Assembly (NCBI RefSeq): GCF_000621745.1
Contig: NZ_KK211336.1
Span: 84,876-148,875, forward strand
Source: Clostridium beijerinckii HUN142
GTDB taxonomy: Bacteria > Bacillota > Clostridia > Clostridiales > Clostridiaceae
Length of the DNA stretch: 64,000 nucleotides
Direction of reading: 5' to 3'
Made by a program: the position numbers and the translations under genes. Positions within the stretch are counted from its first letter, which is position 1; each line of letters begins with the position of its first letter. Shown here piece by piece: positions 16,480 to 25,264 of this stretch. Under the pieces are notes generated by a model, which was not told where the DNA came from, made no database searches, and saw only the letters and a list, made by a program, of their open reading frames with translations.

Positions 16480-17520
16480 ATGAAATTAAGAAAATATTCA
16501 ATACTTTTGTCGTCTATTTTATCTATTGGTATTTTAATAACAGGCTGCTCAGGAGCAAAAACAGCTAGCACGACAGGAAATACTCAAGCTTCAGAATCAG
16601 CGTTGCCAAAGGAAATACGTTTAGGATATTTTCAATCTCCAAATGGAGAACTTCTTGCAAAAGGAGAAAAGTTACTTGAAAAAAAATTCCCAGGAGTTTC
16701 AATTAAGTATGTTCAATTTGACGTTGGACGTGATGTAAATGCTGCAATGGCTAGTGGATCTATAGATATAGCAACCATTGGTACACCTCCAGGAACAACT
16801 GGAATTGTTAATGACCTTCCTTATAAAATTTATTATTTACATGACATAATCGGTTCAAGTGAGGCACTTGTTGCAAAAAATACATCTGGAATTAAGTCTG
16901 TAGCAGATATAAAAGGCAAAAAAATTGCAACTCCATTTGGTTCAACTTCACACTATAGCTTACTTGCTGCATTAAAACAAAATAATATTTCAGAAAAAGA
17001 TGTAACTATTTTAGATATGAGTGCACAAGACATTATAGCGGCATGGAGCAGAGGGGAAATTGATGGAGCTTACATTTGGCAGCCAGCACAATCAAAGCTA
17101 GTTTCAGATGGTGGAAAAGTAATACTTTCATCTGAAGATGTTGCTAAAGGCGGAGCTGTTACTGGTGAATTTGGTATTGTAAATAATGACTTTGCAGCTA
17201 AGTATCCAGATGTAGTTAAGGCATATATTGATATATTAGATGAGGCTACTAAGTCATATAAAACTCAATCAGATGATGTAGTAAAAACATTAGCAGCAGA
17301 ACTTGGATTAAGCGCTGAGGATACAAAGCAAGCTATGAATCAAATTTCTGTTTTAGATAAGTCTGAGCAAGCACAATATATAGGAACATCAGACAAGCAA
17401 GGCAAGCTACCACAAATTTTAAAGGATACAAGTGATTTCTTGTTAACTCAAAAAGCAGTTACTACTTCACCAGATATTGAAACTTTCAAAAAGGCGGTAA
17501 GAAACGATTTATATAATTAA
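16480..17520 (+). CDS. Lipoprotein substrate-binding protein (SsuA/TauA-type)
   Basis: This 346-residue lipoprotein has the lipobox ITGC (Cys at about 24), a Ser/Thr-rich linker, and a two-lobed SsuA/NMT1-like fold (IRLGYFQSPNGELLAKGE, DVGRDVNAAMASGSIDIATI, GKKIATPFGSTSHYSLLAAL, WSRGEIDGAYIWQPA). Such proteins bind taurine, alkanesulfonates or related anions outside the membrane. The KIATPFGSTSHY segment is the usual anion-binding loop. The ATG at 16480 follows AAAGGAG; a GTG at 16471 lies too close to that site. Genes on both sides complete the transporter. Confidence 0.9.
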   Translation: MKLRKYSILLSSILSIGILITGCSGAKTASTTGNTQASESALPKEIRLGYFQSPNGELLAKGEKLLEKKFPGVSIKYVQFDVGRDVNAAMASGSIDIATIGTPPGTTGIVNDLPYKIYYLHDIIGSSEALVAKNTSGIKSVADIKGKKIATPFGSTSHYSLLAALKQNNISEKDVTILDMSAQDIIAAWSRGEIDGAYIWQPAQSKLVSDGGKVILSSEDVAKGGAVTGEFGIVNNDFAAKYPDVVKAYIDILDEATKSYKTQSDDVVKTLAAELGLSAEDTKQAMNQISVLDKSEQAQYIGTSDKQGKLPQILKDTSDFLLTQKAVTTSPDIETFKKAVRNDLYN

Positions 17521-17535
17521 TAGAGGAGATATAAT

Positions 17536-18363
17536 ATGGAATCGTTAGTTGAAATAAATAGACCAGAAGAGAGAAAAGCAAATTGTTCTGTTGAATTAAA
17601 AAATGTTAATTTAATATATAAAAATGGAAAAGAGTATTCGAATGTCTTAAATGACATTGAGCTTAAATTATTTGATGATGATTTTGTTTGTGTTCTTGGG
17701 CCATCTGGATGTGGGAAAACTTCATTATTAAATGCTATTGCTGGATATAATACAGATATCTCAGGGCAAGTACTTATAAATGGAGCACCGCACACTAAGC
17801 CAAATCCGGATGTAGGAGTTGTTTTTCAGCAGCCTAACATCTTTCCTTGGTTAAGTGTTGAAAAGAATATTGAATTTGGACTTAAGATGAAGAAGATTCC
17901 TAAAAAAGAGCGAGCAGAAGTTGTAAATCATTATGTTAATTTAGTTGGTTTAGATAAAGCTAGAAAACTGCTTCCTCATCAATTGTCCGGAGGTATGAAG
18001 CAGCGTGCAGCAATTGCAAGAACATTAGCTGCAGACTCAAAAGTAGTTCTGCTTGATGAACCTTTTAGTGCTTTAGACGCTCTAACTAGAGAAGCTATGC
18101 AAAAGCATCTAAAGAAGATATGGAAAGAAACTAACAAATGCTTTTTCTTTATTACTCATGACGTAGAAGAAGCAATTTTATTATCAACTAGAATTATTGT
18201 AATGAATGCCAATCCAGGAAGAATTGTGAGTGATTTTAGAAATCCGCTTCGACAATATGATGATAATAGCTTTAAAAAAATCAGATCTTCAAAAGAATTT
18301 GGAGAACTTAGAGATTCGTTAATTGAATTAATTCAAGGAACAGAATTAGAAATTGAAGATTAA
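17536..18363 (+). CDS. ABC ATPase of the SsuB/TauB type
   Basis: The 275-residue protein has Walker A GPSGCGKTS, Q-loop VFQQPNIFPWLSV, signature LSGGMKQR, Walker B VVLLDEPFSALD and H-loop FFITHDVEEAI. All sites are intact. The FPWLSV and DVEEAILLSTRI stretches are typical of nitrate/sulfonate/taurine transport ATPases. It lies 15 bases after the binding-protein gene, with a GAGGAGA ribosome site in the gap. It energises uptake through the permease at 15571. Confidence 0.93.
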   Translation: MESLVEINRPEERKANCSVELKNVNLIYKNGKEYSNVLNDIELKLFDDDFVCVLGPSGCGKTSLLNAIAGYNTDISGQVLINGAPHTKPNPDVGVVFQQPNIFPWLSVEKNIEFGLKMKKIPKKERAEVVNHYVNLVGLDKARKLLPHQLSGGMKQRAAIARTLAADSKVVLLDEPFSALDALTREAMQKHLKKIWKETNKCFFFITHDVEEAILLSTRIIVMNANPGRIVSDFRNPLRQYDDNSFKKIRSSKEFGELRDSLIELIQGTELEIED

Positions 18364-18397
18364 AAAATGTTTATATAGTTGAAGGGAGATAGATATT

Positions 18398-20446
18398 ATG
18401 AAGAGATCAGCGCTTACTAAAAAATTATTAGTCTTAGGCGTAGATGGCATGGATCCAAGAGTGAGTCAAAAATTTTTAAAAGAAGGAAAAATGCCAAATT
18501 TAAAAAAGCTGATTGAACGTGGTTCAGCGAGAGAAGATTTGAGACAAATTGGTGCAATCCCAACAATTACACCGCCTTGTTGGACAACACTTGCTACGGG
18601 GGCTTATCCAGGAACACATGGAATTACTTGCTATTGGAGACAATCTCCTGAAAGTCTTGATGCTGTTGTTTATAATATGGATTCGCGTAACTGTACTGCT
18701 GAACAGATTTGGAATATTACTTCAGAAGCTGATTTAAAAACATTAGTTTGGCATTGGCCAGGCAGTTCTTGGCCGCCAACTTCTCATAGTGAAAACCTAA
18801 GTGTTGTAGATGGAACTCAGCCAGGGTCTGTTAATATGGGAGTTGCGCAACTTGATTGGGAAAAAGTTATTGTTGCTTCACCTGAAATTAAAGAGGTTCG
18901 CTATGCACCACGAGTAGAAAAACCAGCGGGTGTTGGTTGCATAATTACAGATTTAGAAGGCACTTTAGACGATGAAGTTGATGATGAAATGATGGAACTT
19001 TGGTGGGGAGATACAGCCCGTCAAGGCGGTGAAATTCGTACCTATGTTATGGATGATAATGATACAGAAATTGTTATTGGAAGTAAAGTAGCTTATGATA
19101 TTGTAAATTCTCCACTTAAGGATGCAAAAGGTTGGAAAAATGCGCCGGAAGGAGCAAAAGAATTCACTATAATAACTTCAAGCGGTGTAACTAGACGCCC
19201 AGCCTTAATTTTAAAAAATGAAGCTGGCGAATATGATAAAGTAGCAATTTATAAAAATAAGAAAGCAGATGAACCAATCGTTATTTTAGAGAAAGATAAG
19301 ATGGTAACAGGTATCATTGACGATGTTACAAAGAAAGAAGTAACAAAGCCTGCATGCCGTTCAATGAAGATTTTAGAACTTGATCCACAAGGCAATAAAG
19401 TTAGAGTTTGGATTAGTAATGCTCTTGACATATCCAATGATCAATTATGGCATCAAAAATCTTTATACAAAGATATTACTGAGAATGTTGGACATGTTCC
19501 TCCTGTTAGTTTAATCGGTGGAGAAGATGATGAACTAGTGAGGGAAATTTTTGAACCATCCTGGGCAATTTACGATAAGTGGCAGGCGGATTGTCTTAAT
19601 TATTGTATTAAGGAGAAAAAATATGATGTAGTATTCTCTCATCTTCATAATATTGATTGTGCAGGACATCAATTATGGCATCTTGCTAAGACACTACAGC
19701 CATGGGATTACACTGATGAAAAAGTATATCAGGAATTTATTGAAAAATTCTATATGCAAACAGATGATTATATTGGTGAATTTCTACATCTATTTGATGA
19801 AGGCTGGACTGTATTACTTGTAAGTGATCATGGACTTATGGTTGGAGAAAATGTACCTCCAATTTTAGGTGAGTATGGTGGGTTAAATACAAAAGTTATG
19901 GAAGAGCTTGGTTATACAGTTTTGAAAAAAGATAAAGATGGTAATTCAACAAGAGAAGTAGATTGGGAGAAAACAAGAGCTGTTCAGATTCGTAGTAATT
20001 ATATTTATATTAATCTAAAAGGCCGTGACAAACATGGTATTGTAGATCCAAACGATAAATATGATTTAGAAGAACAAATAATCTCTGACTTGTATAATTA
20101 CAGAGATTATAGAACTGGTAAAAGAGTTGTAGGCATATGCCTTAGAAATAAAGATGCTGTCTTAATTGGTGCTCATGGACCAGAATGTGGTGATATATTC
20201 TTCTCTATCGAAGAAAAATATAATAGACTTCATGGAGATAGCCTTTCAACCTCAGAAGGATATTTTGATACATCAGTTTCACCAATCTTTGTAGCGGCAG
20301 GTTCTGGTATTAAGCCAGGATTTACAACTGAACGTATTATAAGGCAAGTTGACGTTGCACCTTCAGTTTCTGCATTACTAGGATTACGTTACCCAGCACA
20401 GTGTGAAGGTGCTCCAATTTATCAAATTTTTTCAGAAGATATTTAG
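18398..20446 (+). CDS. Alkaline-phosphatase-superfamily phosphodiesterase/hydrolase
   Basis: This 682-residue protein has the metal and nucleophile set of nucleotide-pyrophosphatase-like enzymes. VLGVDGMD (Asp16) comes first, then PTITPPCWTTLATGAYPGTH with likely nucleophile Thr58. HNIDCAGHQLWH lies near 420, LLVSDHG near 475, and a late HGD near 613. There is no signal peptide, so it acts in the cytoplasm on an imported substrate. The superfamily splits phosphate mono- and diesters, phosphonates or sulfate esters; the Thr nucleophile favours phospho-substrates. It is the last gene of the transporter operon (34-base gap, GAAGGGAG site). The size is larger than most NPPs (about 400-500); the extra part lies at roughly 180-370. 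Confidence 0.85.
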   Translation: MKRSALTKKLLVLGVDGMDPRVSQKFLKEGKMPNLKKLIERGSAREDLRQIGAIPTITPPCWTTLATGAYPGTHGITCYWRQSPESLDAVVYNMDSRNCTAEQIWNITSEADLKTLVWHWPGSSWPPTSHSENLSVVDGTQPGSVNMGVAQLDWEKVIVASPEIKEVRYAPRVEKPAGVGCIITDLEGTLDDEVDDEMMELWWGDTARQGGEIRTYVMDDNDTEIVIGSKVAYDIVNSPLKDAKGWKNAPEGAKEFTIITSSGVTRRPALILKNEAGEYDKVAIYKNKKADEPIVILEKDKMVTGIIDDVTKKEVTKPACRSMKILELDPQGNKVRVWISNALDISNDQLWHQKSLYKDITENVGHVPPVSLIGGEDDELVREIFEPSWAIYDKWQADCLNYCIKEKKYDVVFSHLHNIDCAGHQLWHLAKTLQPWDYTDEKVYQEFIEKFYMQTDDYIGEFLHLFDEGWTVLLVSDHGLMVGENVPPILGEYGGLNTKVMEELGYTVLKKDKDGNSTREVDWEKTRAVQIRSNYIYINLKGRDKHGIVDPNDKYDLEEQIISDLYNYRDYRTGKRVVGICLRNKDAVLIGAHGPECGDIFFSIEEKYNRLHGDSLSTSEGYFDTSVSPIFVAAGSGIKPGFTTERIIRQVDVAPSVSALLGLRYPAQCEGAPIYQIFSEDI

Positions 20447-20492
20447 GAGTGATCGAAAAAATAACAAGGCCATCTGCATAAAGAAGATTATG

Positions 20493-20526
20493 GCTATCAG
20501 AAAGTAGATCTCTGATAGCTGTTTTT
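20493..20526 (+). terminator. Terminator of the sulfonate-type operon
   Basis: GCTATCAGA (20493-20501) pairs with TCTGATAGC (20511-20519), followed by TGTTTTT. Confidence 0.85.
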
Positions 20527-20684
20527 AAAGTAGGCAGAGAAGTTATAAAGAAAACTAAATAATAAGCGTAGTAATGTTTTTGTTTATTATTATAATGAAT
20601 TTATTTAACATTTTGATTATAAAGCTTCTAGTATTATAGTCTCTTTAAATTACGATTTACAATAATTATAGAGGAGTGAATAGT

Positions 20685-21011
20685 ATGTCTTTACAACATT
20701 TAAATTCCAATGAATTTGATGAAATTATATATGACAATGCTGAGTCTAGCATAGTGATTTTTTCTAGAGAAAGCTGTAGTGTATGTCAAGGTGTAGTACC
20801 AATTTTAGAAGATTTAAAATCAAAATACGATGATAAGTATAATTTTTATTATGTTGACGTTGAAGAACAAAAGAATTTATTTCAGAGATTTTCTTTAAAA
20901 GGTGTTCCTCAAATTCTTTTTTTTAAAGACGGTGAGTACCAAGGAAAATTAGCTGGTCATGTGGAAGATGATCAAGTTGAAGAAAAAATTGCTGAAGTTT
21001 TTGAGGAGTGA
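20685..21011 (+). CDS. Thioredoxin-family protein
   Basis: The 108-residue protein has a thioredoxin fold with the active site CSVC (Cys31, Cys34), the cis-proline loop GVPQILFF and a C-terminal helix. The usual WCGPC is replaced by SCSVC, so its redox potential should differ from that of a standard thioredoxin. The ATG at 20685 follows GAGGAG at the right distance; an upstream GTG lies inside that site. The stop overlaps the region of the next gene's ribosome site, so thioredoxin and the reductase-like flavoprotein are made together. They are the likely redox pair. Confidence 0.88.
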   Translation: MSLQHLNSNEFDEIIYDNAESSIVIFSRESCSVCQGVVPILEDLKSKYDDKYNFYYVDVEEQKNLFQRFSLKGVPQILFFKDGEYQGKLAGHVEDDQVEEKIAEVFEE

Positions 21012-21019
21012 TTAAAAGT

Positions 21020-22243
21020 ATGAACGATATGACTAATTCCTACGATTTAATTATCATAGGTGGTGGACCTGCAGGACTTTCAGCAGCAATTTACGGGGGA
21101 AGAGCTAAACTTAAAACTCTGGTAATCAATAAAGGAGTAGTTGGAGGCCTCGCAAATACAACAAGGGAAATAGTTAATTATCCTGGTTATGAACAAATCA
21201 GCGGGCCAGAACTTATGAAAAACTTTAAGAAACACGCAGAGAGTTTTGGAGTTGAGTTTTTAAGAGACGAGGTTGTAGAGGCTGATTTGTCCTTAAGAGA
21301 GAAATTTATCACTACTAAAAAAGGAAAGCAATTATTAGCAAAAGCTGTGATTATAGCTTGTGGCAGTGAGCCTAGATTATTAAACATTCCTGGGGAAAAA
21401 AGACTACAAGGTATGGGAGTGGCATATTGTGCAACTTGTGATGCTGAGTTTTTTGAAGGAGAACATGTTGTTGTAATTGGAAGTGGTGATCAGGCTATTG
21501 AAGAAGGCATGTACATTACAAAGTTTGCAAGTAGAGTGACTGTAATAGTACTTCATGATGAGGGGATTCTTGATTGTAATAAATTAAGCAGGGAAAGAGC
21601 TCTTAATAATAACAAGATGGAATTTATCTGGAATTCAACTATAGAGGAAGTGCTTGGGAATGAAAATGTAGAAGGAGTAAAAATTAAGAATTTAAAGAAT
21701 GGAAATATAGAAGAGATAAAATGCCAAGGCGTATTTTTCTTTGTAGGTATGGTACCATTAACTAATTTTTTGAAAAATAGTGGTCTTGAAATTGATCCAA
21801 GAGGGTATATATCTGTAAATGAACTTATGGAAACTAGCATTGAAGGAGTATATGCAATAGGAGATAATAGAGTTAAATATTTAAGACAGGTTGTTTCTGC
21901 TGCTGGCGATGGAGCAACTGCTGCTGTGGCTGCTGAACGTCACATTGAAGAAATGAAGGACTTTAATGACAATATTCTAAAAAGTAAAAAAAGAGTATTG
22001 TTATTATTTGCAGACGCTTTAGCTAATGAGAGCTTAGAGTTTAGAACATTATTAGAAGCGGTAAATAGGGAATTAGTTGATAATTATAGGATTATAGAAA
22101 TAGATACAGCAACAAAGAAAAATCTTTTAGTAAAATATAATGTTAGAATTGTACCTGAAATAATTATTCTAGAGCAGGGTAAGGAAATTAAACGACTAAA
22201 ATATACATCAGATAAAAAACAATTAAGAAATCAATTATTTTAA
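21020..22243 (+). CDS. Thioredoxin-reductase-like flavoprotein with a C-terminal thioredoxin-like tail
   Basis: The 407-residue protein has the FAD-binding start DLIIIGGGPAGLSAAIY, the redox motif CATC (Cys137, Cys140) and the C-terminal FAD motif GVYAIGDNR. In the nucleotide domain the loop is GSGDQAIEEG, and the NADPH-clamping HRRDxxR of standard TrxB is replaced by LHDEGILDCNKL. This points to a non-NADPH electron donor. Ferredoxin-dependent flavin thioredoxin reductases that lack this motif are known from clostridia. From about residue 313 an extra 95 residues resemble a thioredoxin fold (RVLLLFADALANES, VRIVPEIIIL) with no CxxC. The start ATG is chosen over a GTG at 21008. Confidence 0.82.
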   Translation: MNDMTNSYDLIIIGGGPAGLSAAIYGGRAKLKTLVINKGVVGGLANTTREIVNYPGYEQISGPELMKNFKKHAESFGVEFLRDEVVEADLSLREKFITTKKGKQLLAKAVIIACGSEPRLLNIPGEKRLQGMGVAYCATCDAEFFEGEHVVVIGSGDQAIEEGMYITKFASRVTVIVLHDEGILDCNKLSRERALNNNKMEFIWNSTIEEVLGNENVEGVKIKNLKNGNIEEIKCQGVFFFVGMVPLTNFLKNSGLEIDPRGYISVNELMETSIEGVYAIGDNRVKYLRQVVSAAGDGATAAVAAERHIEEMKDFNDNILKSKKRVLLLFADALANESLEFRTLLEAVNRELVDNYRIIEIDTATKKNLLVKYNVRIVPEIIILEQGKEIKRLKYTSDKKQLRNQLF

Positions 22244-22594
22244 CTTGTGATGTTTAAGATAATAATTAGCAAAAATTATTCCACCAACAAATAAGAATAT
22301 AAGTTTACTTTATAAGTCTAAAGAAGGTAGCAGGAAGTGAATTAATTATTAACGAAAGAATATATAAGAAAAAAGATACAAAGGAAATAAATTAATGCAT
22401 ATGCAGCTAGCAGGCTTAATATAATATTTTATAAAATTTAAATATATAAATTCTAGTTAATAAAATTTCATAAATATTAGTATTACTGCAAGTGGTATTA
22501 CTATAAATAGAAATTCAGGTTTTATGAATAATCTTTCTTAGAACTTATATATTAGTGAATCAAATTGCTATAACACTTAATATTATATGTAAAT

Positions 22595-22638
22595 AAGGAA
22601 TATTTGAGTTAATTGCAATTTTACTTTAAATATTCCTT
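22595..22638 (+). promoter_or_regulatory. Leader hairpin in the 441-base gap before the CorC-type gene
   Basis: AAGGAATATTT (22595-22605) pairs exactly with AAATATTCCTT (22628-22638) over a 22-base loop, about 47 bases before the gene. The rest of the gap (22244-22594) shows no ORF or motif. It could be a terminator relic or a 5'-leader fold. Confidence 0.4.
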
Positions 22639-22684
22639 GTGATATGATTATATTAAAAATTTTTATGTTGGAGGAAATATTTTT

Positions 22685-24022
22685 ATGGATTTAGACCCGG
22701 AACAGACGAGTATCACGTCACAATTAATTTTAATAGTCATATTGACTTTAATCAATGCATTTTTCGCATCGGCAGAAATGTCTATAGTATCATTAAATAA
22801 AAATAAAATAAAGCTTCTTGAGGAAGAAGGGAATAAGAAGGCCAAGCTTTTATTAAAACTTATGGAAGAACCTACTAATTTTTTATCTACTGTACAGGTA
22901 GGAATAACTCTTGCAGGATTTTTTAGTAGTGCTTCAGCAGCAACAGGGCTATCAAAGGATGTAGCTCTTTATTTAAAGGGACTTAATGTTCCTTATAGTG
23001 GACAAGTTGCCTTGGCACTAGTAACAATTGTGTTATCTTATATCACCTTGGTATTTGGAGAACTTTTTCCAAAAAGAATAGCTCTTAAAAAATCAGAAGC
23101 TATTGCAATGTTCTGTGTAAAACCATTAGTGATTATTGCTAAAATTGCAGTTCCATTTGTGAGGTTACTTTCAGCATCAACTAATGTATTAGTTAAACTG
23201 ATTGGGCTTGATAAAGAAGATTTAGGTGAAAAAGTATCAAAAGAGGAAATCAAATCTTATGTAGAAGCTGGACTAGAACATGGAGTCATAAATAAGACTG
23301 AAACAGAAATGATAAATAGCATATTTGAGTTTGATGATAAATTAGCATGTGAAGTAATGACACCGAGAACAGAAGTATATATGATTAATATAGAAGATCC
23401 ATTAATGGAATATTTGGATGAATTGATTGATGAAAGATATTCAAGAGTTCCTGTTTACGAAGATGATACTGATAATATAATTGGTATTCTTTATATGAAG
23501 GATTTCTTTAGTGAAGCAAGAAAATATGGATTTGAAAACGTGGATATAAGAAGTATATTGCATCCACCTTATTTTGTTCCAGAAAATAGAAAGATTGATA
23601 CGTTATTTAAGGAACTTCAAAGTACTAAAAAGCATATGGCTGTGTTAGTAGACGAGTATGGAGGATTTTCAGGTATAGTTTCTATTGAGGACTTAATAGA
23701 AGAAGTCATGGGAAATATAGATGATGAATATGATGAGGATGAGCCATCAATAGAAGAAATGGATAATGACACCTTTATGATATCAGGTATGCTTTCAATT
23801 AATGATTTTAATAATTACTTCGATACAGATATTAAAAGTGAGAATTATGATACTATGAGTGGTTTTATTATTGAAATTCTTGAACGTATTCCTAGTAATA
23901 CAGATGAACAAGAGATAGAATATGAAAACTTGATCTTTAAAATAGAAGAAGTAAAGGAAAAAAGAATTAGTAGGATAAAGCTTTATATTCAGAAAGATGA
24001 TGAAATTTTAGCTGTATTATAA
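22685..24022 (+). CDS. CorC/HlyC-family CNNM-CBS membrane protein
   Basis: This 445-residue protein has an N-terminal CNNM/DUF21 membrane domain (about 1-195, with FASAEMSIVSLNKNKIK and LVFGELFPKRIAL). A tandem CBS pair follows (about 210-330, starting MTPRTEVYMINIED), then a C-terminal CorC_HlyC domain (about 345-425). The family is linked to Mg2+/Co2+ homeostasis, probably as an ion exporter whose CBS pair senses adenine nucleotide. All domains are complete and of normal length. The older name haemolysin does not describe the function. The ATG follows TTGGAGGAAATA. It is monocistronic. Confidence 0.9.
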   Translation: MDLDPEQTSITSQLILIVILTLINAFFASAEMSIVSLNKNKIKLLEEEGNKKAKLLLKLMEEPTNFLSTVQVGITLAGFFSSASAATGLSKDVALYLKGLNVPYSGQVALALVTIVLSYITLVFGELFPKRIALKKSEAIAMFCVKPLVIIAKIAVPFVRLLSASTNVLVKLIGLDKEDLGEKVSKEEIKSYVEAGLEHGVINKTETEMINSIFEFDDKLACEVMTPRTEVYMINIEDPLMEYLDELIDERYSRVPVYEDDTDNIIGILYMKDFFSEARKYGFENVDIRSILHPPYFVPENRKIDTLFKELQSTKKHMAVLVDEYGGFSGIVSIEDLIEEVMGNIDDEYDEDEPSIEEMDNDTFMISGMLSINDFNNYFDTDIKSENYDTMSGFIIEILERIPSNTDEQEIEYENLIFKIEEVKEKRISRIKLYIQKDDEILAVL

Positions 24023-24136
24023 GGCTGTAATATAAAATAAAAGTGGCTGTTTTAGAATAAAAGATAGAACAATATAAGTACTGTTTTTTTATTAAAGACT
24101 ATTTATGTTGTTCTAAAAATTTATTTTATAACAGCC
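24023..24136. repeat. Long imperfect inverted repeat (compound terminator or small MITE)
   Basis: GGCTGT (24023) and ACAGCC (ending 24136) bound a 114-bp near-palindrome. TATAAAATAAA on the left pairs with TTTATTTTATA on the right, and TAGAACAA pairs with TTGTTCTA inside. GGCTGT recurs at 24045. The right end runs into TTTTTAT. It begins at the stop codon of the CorC-type gene, so termination is the simplest role. The remaining gap to 24414 shows no gene. Confidence 0.55.
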
Positions 24137-24414
24137 TTTTTATTTGCAGTTTTATAACTGATATTTAATGTAAATTGTGTGATATATCCTTAATTATGAA
24201 ATATTAATATAGAAGTTAATTACAAGATATATAATTATGTTGAAATTATGGATCACTCAAATGAAAACTTTTACAAAAAGTATATAAATTATACAAAAGA
24301 TTAATGTATATTTATAAATTCATGCGATTACTGTAAATTAAAATATAAATATAGCATAATGTTAAATCTCCCTGCATAAATATCAAAGGTATTTCAATTT
24401 AAGGAGGAATTTTT

Positions 24415-25050
24415 ATGAATACTAGAGCAGAACTGAAGAGCTTTGCAAAAGATCAACTAAAAGGGAGGTGGGGACTGGCTATTGGAGGAATTTTTGTTGC
24501 TGGATTTCTAATTCCAATTATTTTTAATTTAATTTTAAGAGTTGTTAGAGAAAGTTTCGGTTTAAGTTTAATCGTATTTTTAGTAACAATATTTGTTAGT
24601 TCAGCAATAGGAGTTGGTATATGCAGATTTTCTCTAAACTATGCCGAAAAAAATAGTAACCCTAAATTTACAGATATATTTTCAGGATTTTCAATAATTC
24701 ATAAAGCTGTAGGCCTATATATTTTATTGACTATAATTGTTACCATAGGATTATTTTTATTGATAGTTCCAGGCATTATATTTATATATATGTTTTCACA
24801 ATCATTTTTTATTTTAGCTGATGATAATAATAAGTCAATAATTCAATGTTTAAAAGAGAGCTCAGCTATTATGAAAGGGCATAAATTTGAATACTTCGTC
24901 CTTACTTTAAGTTTTTTAGGGTGGATAATACTTGGAATGATTCCACTATGTATCGGGCTATTATGGGTGGTTCCTTATATGAACGTTACAGTAGCCACCT
25001 ATTACTTAAAACTTAGAGATAGTTATAATAATAATGATAAAATAGCATAA
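24415..25050 (+). CDS. DUF975 family membrane protein
   Basis: The 211-residue protein starts with the DUF975 signature (TRAELKSFAKDQLKGRWGLA) and has about five membrane helices. A conserved CLKESSAIMKGHKFEYF loop lies before the last two. The family is widespread in Firmicutes and has no known function. The start follows AAGGAGGAAT. It stands alone between two terminators. Confidence 0.88.
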   Translation: MNTRAELKSFAKDQLKGRWGLAIGGIFVAGFLIPIIFNLILRVVRESFGLSLIVFLVTIFVSSAIGVGICRFSLNYAEKNSNPKFTDIFSGFSIIHKAVGLYILLTIIVTIGLFLLIVPGIIFIYMFSQSFFILADDNNKSIIQCLKESSAIMKGHKFEYFVLTLSFLGWIILGMIPLCIGLLWVVPYMNVTVATYYLKLRDSYNNNDKIA

Positions 25051-25127
25051 AGAACAATAATTTATTGTTCAGAAATATATATTTATAAAATATTATATGT
25101 ATTAAATTGAAGACTAAAGAAATTATA

Positions 25128-25170
25128 CCTTCAGTAATGCCGTAAGAAAGCGTTACTGAGGGAATTTTTT
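25128..25170 (+). terminator. Terminator of the DUF975 gene
   Basis: CCTTCAGTAA (from 25128) pairs with TTACTGAGGG (25153-25162), followed by AATTTTTTATTTTT. Confidence 0.85.
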
Positions 25171-25264
25171 ATTTTTAAATACAAAGTCAGTTTCTTAAAT
25201 TTCAGTTCCTTATAAATTCCTTATAATTAAGGCTTATTATTTAATTATAAGAGGAGGAGTTAAG

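Noticed and set aside
22685-24022. Haemolysin function for the CorC/HlyC-type protein
   Set aside because: The name is historical; domain content (CNNM, CBS pair, CorC_HlyC) indicates ion homeostasis.
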